NCBI RefSeq assembly: GCF_050948215.1 | Contig: NC_135157.1 | Coordinates: 6,572,001 to 6,636,000, forward strand | DNA: 64,000 nt | Reading direction: 5' to 3' | DNA from: Halictus rubicundus | Lineage: Eukaryota > Arthropoda > Insecta > Hymenoptera > Halictidae | Shown: in pieces, positions 55,201 to 63,813 of the stretch | Position numbering within the stretch: the stretch's first letter is position 1 | Layout: each line of letters starts with the position of its first letter | The notes under the pieces: generated by a model | The model's input: only the letters and a program-made list of their open reading frames with translations | The model's database searches: none | What the model was told of the DNA's origin: nothing | Made by a program: the position numbers and the translations under genes

Positions 55201-58200
55201 GCAACATTTTTACGGGCTCGATTCAAGAGAACTTAAGTCAAACGTAATTCTATTTCCTTCAGACATGGTCTCGGTAAATTGAGAATAAAACGAGGCTGTA
55301 TTATATTTCACTAAAATTCGTAAACACATAAAGTTCAGCAAGTCTTCGCCGTACACAGCACGGAGAACATAACTGCAACTTTACCTTTCGCCGTGCAAAG
55401 TATCGATATACATAACGATATCGGCGGAGATCGTTCTCGAAAGAGTATTGACCAATTCGAAGGAGGCTCGCTATCGATCCGGCGCTCTTCCATTGACCTT
55501 TAGTCGTAATCTGGTAATTTTTTATGCGAAAGAGAGCCCTGGGGAACGTCTAGCGCGTTTGACGTCGACCGTGGGTACCTCTTCCGCTTTTCCTCTCTTC
55601 CACCTTTTCGCTCATCCCACAGGAGCCCCCGTGCACAGTACTCTCTGACATTCTCGGTAGAGGTCTGTTTACTTTACTGTAGAAATACTGTTACATTTCG
55701 GAAAATATGAAATCTAGGAACGGTTGAAGTTCACGCGACGCTCGGCGACCATTTTTCTGTTTCTCCGTAGCCGTAACCGTGTCCTCCATTTTTCAAAAAT
55801 CGGCGAGCAAGCTGGAATTCGTAACACGCGAATTCCCGAAATATTCAATTTTGTGCTTCTGGAGGTTTTTCTCCCGAATACTCTTACATTCTTCATACTG
55901 ACTTATTTTACTATAGATGTACTGTCGCCTATCTAAGAATAATAACGTTTGAAGTTTGCGCAACGCTTAGTGGCCACCCAACTGAAGGTCATGTCTAGTC
56001 TGAGGATCTTTATGCGAAATAAAAATGTTCTGCATTGATTGTGGGAAGCAGGAATAAAATAAAAATTGATTTCATCTCTTAATCACTGTGTTACAGTAAA
56101 AAGAACACTACGATATTCTAAAATTTTTCTAATCTTTTTACATTTCACCCAACCAAATTTCTCCGTAAATGCATAAACATCCGCAGTCTAGTCATATCTT
56201 TCCATAGTTCTGGAGATTCAACAAGCTGTAATTTTCAATACGTAATTCTTGCGTCGATTGAATTATTTCCTGAAGTAATCACCTTTGTGCTCGGAAAGGT
56301 TGATCGTAGGCAAATGAGACTATTATTAGCTAGTCATTACTTTTGGGAGACTGCAGCATTATCATGGTAACGGTAAAGAAACAAAAGGCAATCGTCCATG
56401 TTCAGAATAGGAAACAAAGATATTTCATTTGAAGACAATGACGACACCCAATGCGTTTTCCGTGGCCATTCGTCCCTTGAAGCCACAGAAGGATGGACTA
56501 GGTGTTTAGAATGCCAAGGTTCGGCTCGCGTGCACGTGCCAGAGGCGCTGACGAGGACAAAGACGTTTATTATCATCGCCTTACATCTAGAATTGTCTCT
56601 TTGTATCACAATGGGATTTGCTCGAAGAAAGCTTGGTGAATATTAAGGACAGTTCTTTTGGAATATTAAGGAATAATAAGGAATAATAAGTGAATATTAA
56701 GGACAGAAGCTTTTTGGAAGGCAGGACTACAGTAACTGTAAAATATTATATACAAAATTATCTTTTTCCATTTTGCACACACGCGCGCACGGTGACGTTC
56801 ACTTGGAGAAAACTTGGTGAATGTTAAAAGGGAAAAGATGGTGCAAACAGGGGAGCATTTCGGAAACAGAGCCGAGCAACAAGGCGTTTATGCCAGAATA
56901 TCTGGAGGGGGGGGGGGGTGTAATTCTTTCACGGAAATCTTAAATCGAGATGAAATTTTGAAAACATTATACCCGCGGGAGATATAGCCGTCCCGAACTC
57001 GTGTGCACTCGTTCCGCCATATTGATTTAAATTATTAATTGCGAACCTTCTCTCGACGAATGGGGGGTACGTTTAATGGCTACTGCGGAACTACCAGGTA
57101 CGTTTTACCTTTACCAAGGATTGGTCATTATTTATAGATCGCGCGATAACGTAGCCGAGCTCTCTCCTACGCTTCTCCCGTTCGTTTATTTTATTCTCGA
57201 TCGGACGTCGCGATTATTTTTCTTCGTTGCTGAGCACCGCCTTTGTCGGCAGTATATATTTTCGCGTTTCCTCGCCGGCAACTTTGTGCCGCGCGCCAAC
57301 GAATTAGACTGCGGCGCATAGAAAAAGATTGAACCATTTAAAGAGTCGCTTTGCGCTCGAGCCGAAACCGTTTGAAGTATTCAGCGAGCGTGAAAGCTTT
57401 GATGAATAATTGTATGTTCGACAATTTCCACGGCCTCTCAAACTGCTGAAAATTAAATCTCTTTACTTATTTAAAACGCGAGTGGCAATTTCCCGGCATG
57501 TCAACGGCGTGCTCGCGTTGTAATTATTATTTAAAAATCAATTAAACCTGGAAAATGTTACAGTAGAGCGTCTAGTACCTGTGCACCGTTCGGATACTCT
57601 ATGTTTCAGCAGTGACACGACGAAAGCACGTTCGATCGCGTCGGTTTTGTTATTTGTAAATAATTAAAGTTTTCGTAATTTGGATAAATACGAGATTGGT
57701 TCCATATATAAGAGGGACCCACAAGTAATCAATTATTTAGAAATCTAAAAGGAACTTTATAGTAAATTCAAGTTTTTATTTCTTAATTTGTTATATTATC
57801 TCCATCATTATCAAGGACAGTTCGCCATCTATCCTGCAAATTTTCAATCCCCTTCTTATAGAGATCCAGGGTTCGTGAAGCAAAATATGACTCACGGTGC
57901 CTCCTTACATCTTCTACAGAAGTGAATGTTTTATTTCTTAAATAATGCTCCAGAGATCTGAAAAGATGATAGTCAGAGGGAGCAATATCCGGTGAGTACG
58001 GGGTTCGCAGTAAAACTTCACATTGCAATTCTTTGATCTTTTCCTGAGTGAATTTCGCCGTATGGGGCCGGGCATTGTCAATTTGCAGTATTACACCTTT
58101 TCTATGGACGCCCTCTTTTTCAATGGTTGTGAATACAGCCATTGTAATTGCTGACAATACAACTCAGCAGTAACTGTTTCTCCAGGTTCCAACAACTCAA

Positions 58201-61112
58201 AGTGAATTATGCCACGACAGTCCCACCAAATGCACAGTAACACTTTTCTAAGTGATAAGCTAGGTTTAGGGGTTGATATTGCGGTTTGATTTGCAGGAAG
58301 CCATTGCTTGGAACGCTTATGTTATTATAAAGAATCCATTTTTCATCTCCGGTAACGATTCTGCAAAGAAATGGATCTCTACGAAATCTGGATAGCGACG
58401 AAGTGCAAATTGATCGACGAATATTCTTGTTGGTCTCAGATAATTGACGCGGTAACCATATTCCTTGTCTATATGCCTTTCCCATTTCGTGTAGGTGCCT
58501 TTGTATAGTTGACCATGTGGACCGAAGGCTTCTCGATAATTCTTGTATACTTAATTTTGGATCAGCTTCCACTAGAGATTTTAGGGTGTCATTATCAAAT
58601 TCAACTGGTCGTCCACTTCGAGGCCTGTTAGAGAGATCATAATCACCAGCAGCAAACCTTCTGAACCAACGTTGGCACTTGCTGACCTTCAATACATCTC
58701 CATAAACACCGCAAATTTTCTTTGTTGTTACCGTTGCATTAAATCCCGCATGAAAATGAAAAAGTATGCAATGACGAATATGATCCTCGGAAGGTACGGA
58801 CGCCGCCATTTTATTACAGGGTAGGTACAAAAAAATTAAACTTTTTAGAATATTTTGAACACAGGCTGCTTTACCGAAAACTGTAAAAGAATGCGTGTTT
58901 CCTCTTCAACGATCGGTACAGAACTAAAGGCAAAACAAATTCTTTGCAAATTATTGATTACTCATGGGTATCCCTAATACTTATACCAAATTGTTAGCGT
59001 TTGTGGACTTTGCCGAAGCAAATATCCGATATTTCGTTGGCTATTAGAATTGTGCATCGAGGTGCATGCTGACACTGACTAGAGCAGAATGGAACTGGTT
59101 GGAGCAGGTTGGAGTGCACTGTAAGGATTGGCGGGAACGATGCAACGCAAACTAGAGCAGGCGAGAGCAAGGTTGAGCCAACTAGAGCGAGCTGGTGTCA
59201 ATAACAGCGTGTTGGGCAGAGAATATTGGTAGACATCTTAGCCACTAGATTAGTCATTGGATTAGTATGTTGACTTCCACGGTACTTTCCAGGATTCCGG
59301 TGTAAAAGTCCAATCTGATTTAATCAGTATCGCGAAAGACTGTTCTTCTTAAATAATTTATCATTTTACACACGACTTTCGTTTCTTAATGCAAAAATAT
59401 TATTAATCATATTATGCCGAGTAAACAACCTACGAGTTATCTCGTAGTTGGCGGTCAACCTTTAACCCTTTTGAGAAAATATGGGCATACAATAAATATA
59501 AACCTCCCCTTTTTCTCTGAAATTCTGAACGATGAAGAATTTCTAATCACCACAAAATAGATATTGGAGCAAGGGGTTAATAAGCTTGTCAATAAATCTT
59601 GCCGCACTGAAAGTAACCTTAACACTAGAACGACCGGAGCAGTCAAAATGACTGCTTCCTAATTTTTTCTTTTACAATGACTGAAATTGTAAAAATGTTT
59701 TCATCGGAAATTTTTTAATGAACCTCTTCATTGAAGCACATATTACAATAAAAGTTGTATGAAGTCTGAATGGGCACAGTCTTGTCACTGTTACAAAGCA
59801 ATATACGTCAGTCGCATTTATTGCTCGGTCGTTCTAGTGTTAAAAACAATTAGATATACAGGGTGGTTGGTAACTGGTGGTACAAACGGAAAGCGGGTGA
59901 TTCTACGCGAAAAAAGAAGTCGAAAATGTAGAATAAAATGTTTTCATCCGAAGCTTCGTTTTCGAGAACATTCAGTTTGAAAATGCAGCCAATGCGCGTG
60001 TTATTCGATAGGAATTGTCTGCTGCGTCTGATCATGACCTACCAATTCTACTTCCTGCGCATACTAAAGCACGCGAACCCGACGGATCTTTAAATTCAAT
60101 TTTCTCGAAAACAAAACCTCAAACGAAAAATTTTTATTCTATATTTTCGACTTCTTTTTTCGCGTAGAATCACCTCCTTTCCGCTTGTACCACCAGTTAC
60201 CAACCACCCTGTATATTACGTTACTGGTGACTTGTCGATCGAAGATTGCAATTGCCATTGCCGTTGAAAGATCCATTAAAAAATCTTTGGACTTTCAACG
60301 TTGATCTCAAAGAAGTGGGTTCAGAAATACGTGAAAAATTGAGTACGCAAGGATTTGATTGAACCTAGCCACAGCTGCCAGTCGTCAGAAGCCTCGCGAG
60401 GGTTGAGACGCTGATTAGCGGGCCCTTGTCCTAGGAGCTAGGACGGTAAAGATTCGGAGCGCGTACCTTTTTGTCTTCGGTCTTGTTGGCGCGGGCCGAG
60501 GTCTTGGAGAAGAGGTTGTCCTGGTCGGTGGAGTTGCTGGAAACGGCAGGGCCTCGTCCTGTGCCGTCCTGGTTGAGCAGGGGCACCGTGCCGAGTTCCG
60601 GTACCGCATAATCGTACGATGTGTCAACTGCACCGTTCGCGTACACCGCTGTGGATGATATAGCAAAGGAGGAACGGGCACGGACCAGAAGGGGTGATAA
60701 CGGGGGGCACGCGATGTATTGATTGCGGTCAGGCGAACGCTTTGTTGTTTGGTACACGCGTACGTATACTGCAGAGGGATTGTACTCGTGGTGCAACCGT
60801 TTAATGTGTATACCGGTATAAATATACGAGGGCCACGTGAGCGCCCGCGCACCCGTATATGCGTGTAAAACAACACCGGTCCGGCACGGCGGCGGCGGCG
60901 TTGTGCACGAACGCGGCATACCTGAGTGATTGATGTTGGTGCTCTTGTTGTTCAGCATCATGTCTTGCATCTCCATAACAACGGTGCTGTAGCTGTAGTA
61001 CGGCGCGTACTTTAGTGCCTGGTACGGTTCTTGGTAGTCGTCGAGCTTCACGATGTCCAGGAGACGATTGCCCAGGTCCCGCGGCAACGTCGGCAACGAA
61101 CCGCCCGCGTAT
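27303..61112 (-). CDS. Ddr: Discoidin domain receptor tyrosine kinase, 3' half (partial)
   Basis: This is a single-pass receptor tyrosine kinase; family members bind collagen. The eight exons in transcript order are 60922-61112, 60467-60648, 49565-49687, 46267-46376, 39030-39230, 38129-38221, 28125-28266 and 27303-27656. They keep phase throughout and give 464 complete residues. They comprise a juxtamembrane region with YQEP and YAVP segments like vertebrate DDRs, then a full kinase domain. That domain contains VAVK (Lys192 of this partial protein), HRDLATRN (Asp297), DFG (Asp315), the activation-loop motif LYACDYY and PIRWMAWES. The C-lobe continues into LMLECWRREENERP and ends shortly after the domain, as in other DDRs. 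Discoidin and transmembrane exons are not seen and should lie right of 64000. Odd residues are described in the findings. Confidence 0.95.
27657..28124 (-). other. Ddr last intron
   Basis: This is a 468-bp intron; nothing further was recognised in it. Confidence 0.8.
28125..28266 (-). CDS. Ddr: Ddr exon: DFG and activation loop
   Basis: The exon encodes NCLVGKAYHIKISDFGTDN, then LYACDYY with three activation-loop tyrosines, then VPLPIRWMAWESIFL. Residues after DFG (TDNE) differ from the MSRN of vertebrate DDRs. Confidence 0.95.
28463..29715 (+). repeat. Duplicated intronic block, two copies 1.07 kb apart
   Basis: Copies at 28463-28640 and 29531-29715 share in order TTGTCGTTCGATCG, AAACGG, CTTTTTGCTCG, CCTTTTGT, CAAAGGGAAAA and CACCGGAGGGG. 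Identity is perhaps 70% by eye. It is not a recognised transposon. Confidence 0.7.
28737..28985 (+). mobile_element. piggyBac-type MITE, CCCTTTGCACTCG subfamily
   Basis: The element is flanked by TTAA on both sides, as piggyBac elements are. Its ends are CCCTTAGCACTCGAATGG and TTGAGTGCAAAGGG. It is about 241 bp inside the TTAA sites and has no coding capacity. It aligns with the copies at 54093-54335 (inverted) and 62516-62764. Confidence 0.8.
31330..31544. mobile_element. TTAA-flanked MITE, CACTAAACCTACC subfamily
   Basis: Its ends are TTAACACTAAACCTACC and, inverted, TTAACAGTAAACCTAAC. TTAA is present at both borders. It is about 215 bp and non-coding. Confidence 0.7.
32401..32425. repeat. 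CT microsatellite
   Basis: About 12 CT units lie within the 9.9-kb Ddr intron. Confidence 0.95.
32912..33127. mobile_element. TTAA-flanked MITE, CCCTATGCCCTAC subfamily
   Basis: TTAACCCTATGCCCTAC on the left faces GTAGGGCAAGGGGTTAA on the right. It is 216 bp including the TTAA sites. Confidence 0.75.
37813..37899. other. Nested perfect-stem hairpin
   Basis: Three nested stems without mismatches are present: CGAACACC with GGTGTTCG (8 bp), CGGCTGAAC with GTTCAGCCG (9 bp) and GCTCG with CGAGC (5 bp). The outer two are separated by a symmetric 8/8 internal loop. The hairpin lies in the Ddr intron about 230 bp past the HRD exon donor on the sense strand. It could be a structured RNA or chance pairing in GC-rich DNA. 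Confidence 0.45.
38129..38221 (-). CDS. Ddr: Ddr exon: catalytic loop
   Basis: The exon encodes FNCLIYMAAQIASGMRYLENLNFVHRDLAT with an intact HRD aspartate. The AQIASGMRYL and NFVHRDLATRN strings are characteristic of the DDR family. The donor ACTAG/GTGAGT is phase 2. Confidence 0.95.
   Translation of the reverse strand, partial: FQLSHLHGGSDRVGHAVPGESELRAPGSGY
38222..39029 (-). other. Ddr intron with GA-rich tract and Tc1-like end
   Basis: This 808-bp intron has a poly-G run near 38287, a GA-rich tract at 38355-38392 and a solitary Tc1-like terminal sequence at 38779-38805. Confidence 0.7.
38779..38805 (+). mobile_element. Solitary Tc1-like terminal sequence
   Basis: CAGTGGATCCAAAAAGTATT preceded by TA resembles Tc1-type inverted termini. 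No partner end or transposase was found nearby. Confidence 0.4.
39030..39230 (-). CDS. Ddr: Ddr exon: alphaC helix, gatekeeper and hinge
   Basis: The exon encodes LDFQRDVRILAALEDRNIARVLGAC and then EEPYCVVMEYLEHGDLCQFL. Aligned to vertebrate DDRs (DFLKE...; MITEY), the alphaC glutamate is Asp and the gatekeeper Thr is Met. The donor CTCAG/GTAATA is phase 2. Confidence 0.93.
42339..42533. mobile_element. AGACTGCGGAT-family MITE copy
   Basis: The copy is about 195 bp with ends TTAGACTACAGATTTTATGC and ACATAAACATCCGCAGCATAG. Its interior aligns well with 3471-3667 in the same orientation. Confidence 0.75.
44557..44593. repeat. GA-rich microsatellite
   Basis: GA units with a few interruptions lie in a Ddr intron. 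They produce long open frames on the plus strand that are not genes. Confidence 0.9.
45235..45610. mobile_element. Degraded AGACTGCGGAT-family copy
   Basis: The right end AATGCATAAAATCCGCAGTTT is clear, and an internal TAATTTAAAACAGT block matches other copies. The left end is weak and the element is longer than its relatives. Confidence 0.45.
46234..46260. repeat. TG/CA microsatellite at a Ddr 5' splice site
   Basis: There are about 13 TG units on the plus strand. On the sense strand of Ddr this is a CA tract that starts immediately after the GTAAGT donor of the VAVK exon. Confidence 0.95.
46267..46376 (-). CDS. Ddr: Ddr exon: VAVK lysine
   Basis: The exon encodes VYVAEAEGIPEYG through KRLVAVKFLLPEASEKE. 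The Lys of VAVK is the ATP-anchoring lysine. The donor AAA/GTAAGT runs straight into a CA dinucleotide tract on the transcribed sense strand. Confidence 0.92.
46887..47760. repeat. 188-bp tandem array, about five units
   Basis: Units start at 46887, 47075, 47263, 47450 and 47616. The first three are nearly identical. The fourth lacks about 21 bp around the CGATTTTTCGACATG segment. The fifth is diverged and decays near 47760. Short open frames repeat with the unit but end in frameshift, since 188 is not divisible by 3. Confidence 0.95.
48509..48535. repeat. GCCGC-type pentamer repeat
   Basis: About five tandem GCCGC units form a very CpG-dense spot in a Ddr intron. Confidence 0.9.
49565..49687 (-). 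CDS. Ddr: Ddr exon: start of kinase domain, glycine loop
   Basis: Its 41 codons contain FPRHRLRMLSKLAEGAFGT. FPR just before the kinase and the glycine-rich loop are diagnostic for DDRs. The acceptor TGTTCCAG and donor ACG/GTAACG are both phase 0. The first glycine of the canonical GxGxxG is alanine here. Confidence 0.9.
50016..50229. mobile_element. TTAA-flanked MITE, CACTAAACCTACC subfamily
   Basis: The left end is TTAACACTAAACCTACCA. The right end GGTGGGTTTAGTG is followed by ATAA, one change from TTAA. Confidence 0.7.
54093..54335 (-). mobile_element. piggyBac-type MITE, CCCTTTGCACTCG subfamily
   Basis: TTAA flanks are at 54093-54096 and 54332-54335. The body matches the copy at 28737-28985 in reverse orientation, including the GAAACATTTCTTCC block. 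Confidence 0.8.
55994..56191. mobile_element. AGACTGCGGAT-family MITE copy
   Basis: The copy is about 198 bp. The ends TCTAGTCTGAGGATCTTTAT and GCATAAACATCCGCAGTCTAG form good terminal inverted repeats. Confidence 0.75.
57783..58830 (-). pseudogene. Mariner-family (DD34D) transposase, frameshifted
   Basis: This is a cut-and-paste transposase remnant in a Ddr intron. The N-terminal part (58830-58207) shows a helix-turn-helix region, the linker WLPRQLSE and the first catalytic Asp in GDEKW. The C-terminal part (58157-57783) shows the second Asp in IDNARPHTA and the third in YSPDIAPSD, with 34 residues between them (DD34D). Reading across 58150-58325 needs at least two frame changes. The middle part, with CIWWD and ELLEPGETV, is in a third frame. 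The element is therefore inactive. A start at the internal Met (MAASVP) is more likely than the upstream one. Terminal inverted repeats could not be fixed with certainty; they may lie near 57725 and 58850. Confidence 0.9.
59462..59580. mobile_element. Short TTAA-flanked MITE
   Basis: TTAACCCTTTTGAG on the left and GAGCAAGGGGTTAA on the right enclose 119 bp. It is probably an internally deleted piggyBac-type MITE. Confidence 0.6.
59619..59843. mobile_element. TTAA-flanked MITE, CACTAGAACGACCG subfamily
   Basis: It has perfect inverted ends TTAACACTAGAACGACCG and CGGTCGTTCTAGTGTTAA. Internally, GTCAAAATGACTGC and TACAATGACTGAAATTG blocks echo the copy at 31330-31544. Confidence 0.8.
59855..60215. 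mobile_element. TACAGGGTGGTTGGTAAC inverted-repeat element
   Basis: The arms are over 100 bp and nearly identical, starting TATACAGGGTGGTTGG. They include GATTCTACGCGAAAAAAGAA in both arms. TA dinucleotides at the borders suggest a Tc1/mariner-type TA duplication. The element is non-coding. Confidence 0.8.
60467..60648 (-). CDS. Ddr: Ddr exon: distal juxtamembrane segment
   Basis: The exon encodes AVYANGAVDTSYDYAVPEL followed by a polar, low-complexity linker ending TEDKK. YAVP parallels the NTYSVPA region just before the kinase in vertebrate DDRs. The donor AAAAAG/GTACGC is phase 0, matching the exon at 49565-49687 10.8 kb away. Confidence 0.85.
60922..61112 (-). CDS. Ddr: Ddr exon: proximal juxtamembrane segment
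   Basis: The exon encodes YAGGSLPTLPRDLG and onwards, including DDYQEPYQALKYAP and a tyrosine-rich YYSYSTVV stretch, likely cytoplasmic docking sites. The acceptor GTCGTTAG needs two bases from an unseen upstream exon. The donor TCAG/GTATGC is phase 1. Confidence 0.85.
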
Positions 61113-62515
61113 CTAACGACAGAAAGAAGAAACGAACTCTCGCTTCCGATCGTCGACCACTGCATGAATCCGCGTTAATATTGCCCGGGACCGCGGACGG
61201 AAGTTGGAAAATGCCTCCGGAAATTGAATTCCGTCGATGCGGCAGGAAATATTTCATATTTCACGGTATCTATCTCTCTACCGTGACGACCAGCCGAGCA
61301 TTTCTGCTTAACTGACTGGTAACTATGCGCCTGTGTCCAAAAAGAAATAACCGCGACCGATTCGAATTGAGCCGCGTTTGCTCAAACGACTCCCGCTCGT
61401 TCAGCTATGTCCGAGATACGTCTTCCGTCGCCATAACGCGAACCGTGGCTAATTTTACCTTGATAATTATCCTTGGACTCTGCGTTACCGAGGCTCGCTT
61501 CGTTTATCTGTCACGAGTAGGATTCCACTCCGCACGGCCAGGCGTTACCATATTTCTAAATGGCCGGCCCTTCGGACGTGATTGTTGTCACCTGCGTTGT
61601 CCAGGTTTACGACTGCGCGGAGCGACCGGTAGTTTATGAGTCGTTAGAAAGAATTATAGCGAAACCATGTAGAGGGAATACGTACGATGCAGCGACATCA
61701 GAAACGTCGGACCTTGCAGCGCGTTTCGCGTCATTTTTTGAGTGGGTACTCCTTTCTGCATGGAAGTTACGTCGTTCAGCCCGAGTGCATGTTAGATATT
61801 CGTCAAAGGGCCGGGCGAAACGCGTAGTCGAAAAAGCGCGCCCGTCTTTTTTAGGATGCTCCGTCGGAACGGTGATATCGGGCGGTACAAAGCGTCGCGA
61901 CGGCGACGTTGAAGATCAATGTTGAAACGTGTGCGCGACGCGCGGCCAAGTTACGACGGATCGAGGATCTCGTCTGGAGACATTCGTGCCATACAAACTC
62001 GATATATTGCCCGAGGATGTCCGTTATTGGACGTTATTGGACATCCACTAACGAGCACGGCGGATAGAAAGTTTATTGGAAGGTGGCTTCCGTCGTCGCG
62101 GAGCACCGTGAATGCTTCGAAAGTTCGGGAAGAATGTCGCGAGTCGCGACGTCTCCTATTAGCAAATTTTTGCAATCGCATGCCCTTTGCAGTTCGTGAA
62201 ATACAGCGAGTCGCATTAACGTTTGAATATTCTTCAATACGTCGACTGCCGCAAAGCATAAAAAGAAAATCACACAAAGTCAAACTGATTTAGTTAATAA
62301 AACTCTAAAGTTAAAGTTCATCGCGAAAAATTCTAATAAAATTTCGTTCGCGCGGCTACATCACGACAAAATTTCACGCTTTTACTTAGGAATTGAAGCG
62401 CTAAAATTATTCACAGATGGAATATATTTTCGTTAAAATTTAGCTTTTGTAGACTGCAGTAAGGAAATTTGATTATGCATAAATTACTGTCTCACGATCT
62501 GGGAGATGAAAAATA

Positions 62516-62764
62516 TTAACCCTTTGCACTCGAGTGGTGACTCTGATGCACCACTAGAAATTGTTGTGGCATTATTTCAAAGAAATTACAAAAAATATTA
62601 CAAAATATTTGTTATATTACAAAATTTCTATTTAATAGATTACTAAACATTTAATTATTATATGTGGTAATCGGATTAGTTTCGTATGAATAAAATGAAA
62701 ATATTCCAAGACGGAAGAAAAATTTAGTATTAGAATGAAAATAGCGTCGAGTGCAAAGGGTCAA
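62516..62764 (+). mobile_element. piggyBac-type MITE, CCCTTTGCACTCG subfamily
   Basis: TTAA is on the left and a mutated TCAA on the right. It is more diverged than the other two copies but shares the ends and the ATTACTAAACATTT block. Confidence 0.75.
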
Positions 62765-62896
62765 ATGTTAGGGATGTCAAAATTACTGTGAACGCCATCT
62801 CTGTAATACACGTTTAGTTAAAATCTCTTAACAAATTATGTTATGGAAATAATTTAAGAACTACACCGCAGCCTCAGACGTAACGTCTGTCAACAA

Positions 62897-63394
62897 ATGA
62901 AATGGAAAGTATATACAGCTAAATTGACAGAGCAGTCATCGGAATCATTTGCCTTTCACAAACACGATATTTAATTTTTGAAATATTTCGTTGCAGTAAA
63001 AGTGCAATATCGATACCATCGACAACGTTCAAATATTTGAGTGTGATTGTTTGTAGAGTTTCCGCTGTTATAGGTATACAACATGATATTTTATATCATA
63101 ACGAAGGAGTAGTTTGAAATAATTGTGTCCAGGGTTGTCTGTAAATATAGTACTTTCTGCAGTTATAGGATTGTCTATAAATAGTCTATGAATGTTGTTT
63201 AACAGGTGATCGTAGTGATCCTTTATTGCTTAGCGGCGGTTTCGTGCGGACAGTTCGCAAACAGTGTTTCATTGGAATCTAAGCACACCTCTAAAATCGG
63301 TAAACCACGATATTTGCGAAAGGTCGACACGAAATTGACACGAAACCGAAGGCCTATCTCAAAAGCTAATATTATTAACAGCAATATTTACTAA
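62897..63394 (+). CDS. Possible small secreted protein (two exons)
   Basis: Exon 1 would be 62897-62908 (M-K-W-K, donor AAA/GTATAT). Exon 2 would be 63206-63394 after the acceptor TTGTTTAACAG. Together they give 66 residues. The N terminus VIVVILYCLAAVSCGQ looks like a signal peptide with cleavage near the Cys-Gly-Gln. The mature part is basic (LRKVDTKLTRNRRP) and has no domain I recognise. A tiny first exon before a signal peptide is common in insect secreted proteins. A possible donor (TCG/GTAAAC) near 63298 would make this only the 5' part of a longer gene running off the right edge. It is supported only by sequence features. Confidence 0.3.
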
Positions 63395-63500
63395 AACGGG
63401 GAAAGCCGCAAATCCTTCATATCCGCGTCGTTTCCTTTCACACAAACGATAGCTTCAGCACACAGAAACGTTATCGTTCACTTTCTTATACCAACAAGAA

Positions 63501-63813
63501 GTACAGGGTGTCCCGGCATTGATGGTACTACCTTGGAGGGGGGGGGGGTGATTCTACATAAGAAAACATGTCGAAAATACGAAATAAATTTTTTTGTTTT
63601 GAGGCTTTGTTTTCGAGAAAAACGACTTTGAAGATCCATTTGCGGCCTGGCAGTTATAAGTGGAATGAGTACGTTATAATCAGACACGTCAGAAGGTTCC
63701 TATTCAATTCTCGTGTTTGGCGAATTTTCAAACTTGATTTTCTCGTATACAATGCGTCAAATGAAAAAGAAATTCGTTTCATATTTTCGACTTATTTTCT
63801 GATGTAGAACCTG
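63501..63813. mobile_element. Truncated TACAGGGTG element
   Basis: The left end TACAGGGTGTCCCGG leads into a poly-G run and GATTCTACATAAGAAAA. The right arm has the matching inverted block but lacks the outermost part. The inner blocks (GATTCTAC...AGTCGAAAAT) match the element at 59855-60215. Confidence 0.65.

Larger units (their letters stand above)
49688..60466 (-). other. Ddr intron, 10.8 kb
   Basis: This is the largest intron. It holds TTAA-flanked MITEs (50016-50229, 54093-54335, 59462-59580, 59619-59843), an AGACTGCGGAT-family element (55994-56191), a decayed mariner (57783-58830), a TACAGGGTG element (59855-60215) and homopolymer C or G tracts (about 53936-53950, 56909-56921). Long open frames in the GC-rich 53000-53900 block occur on both strands in several frames and are not supported as genes. 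Confidence 0.7.

Noticed and set aside
60415..60876. 153-codon minus-strand frame
   Set aside because: It overlaps Ddr juxtamembrane exons in another frame and runs through the intron between them.
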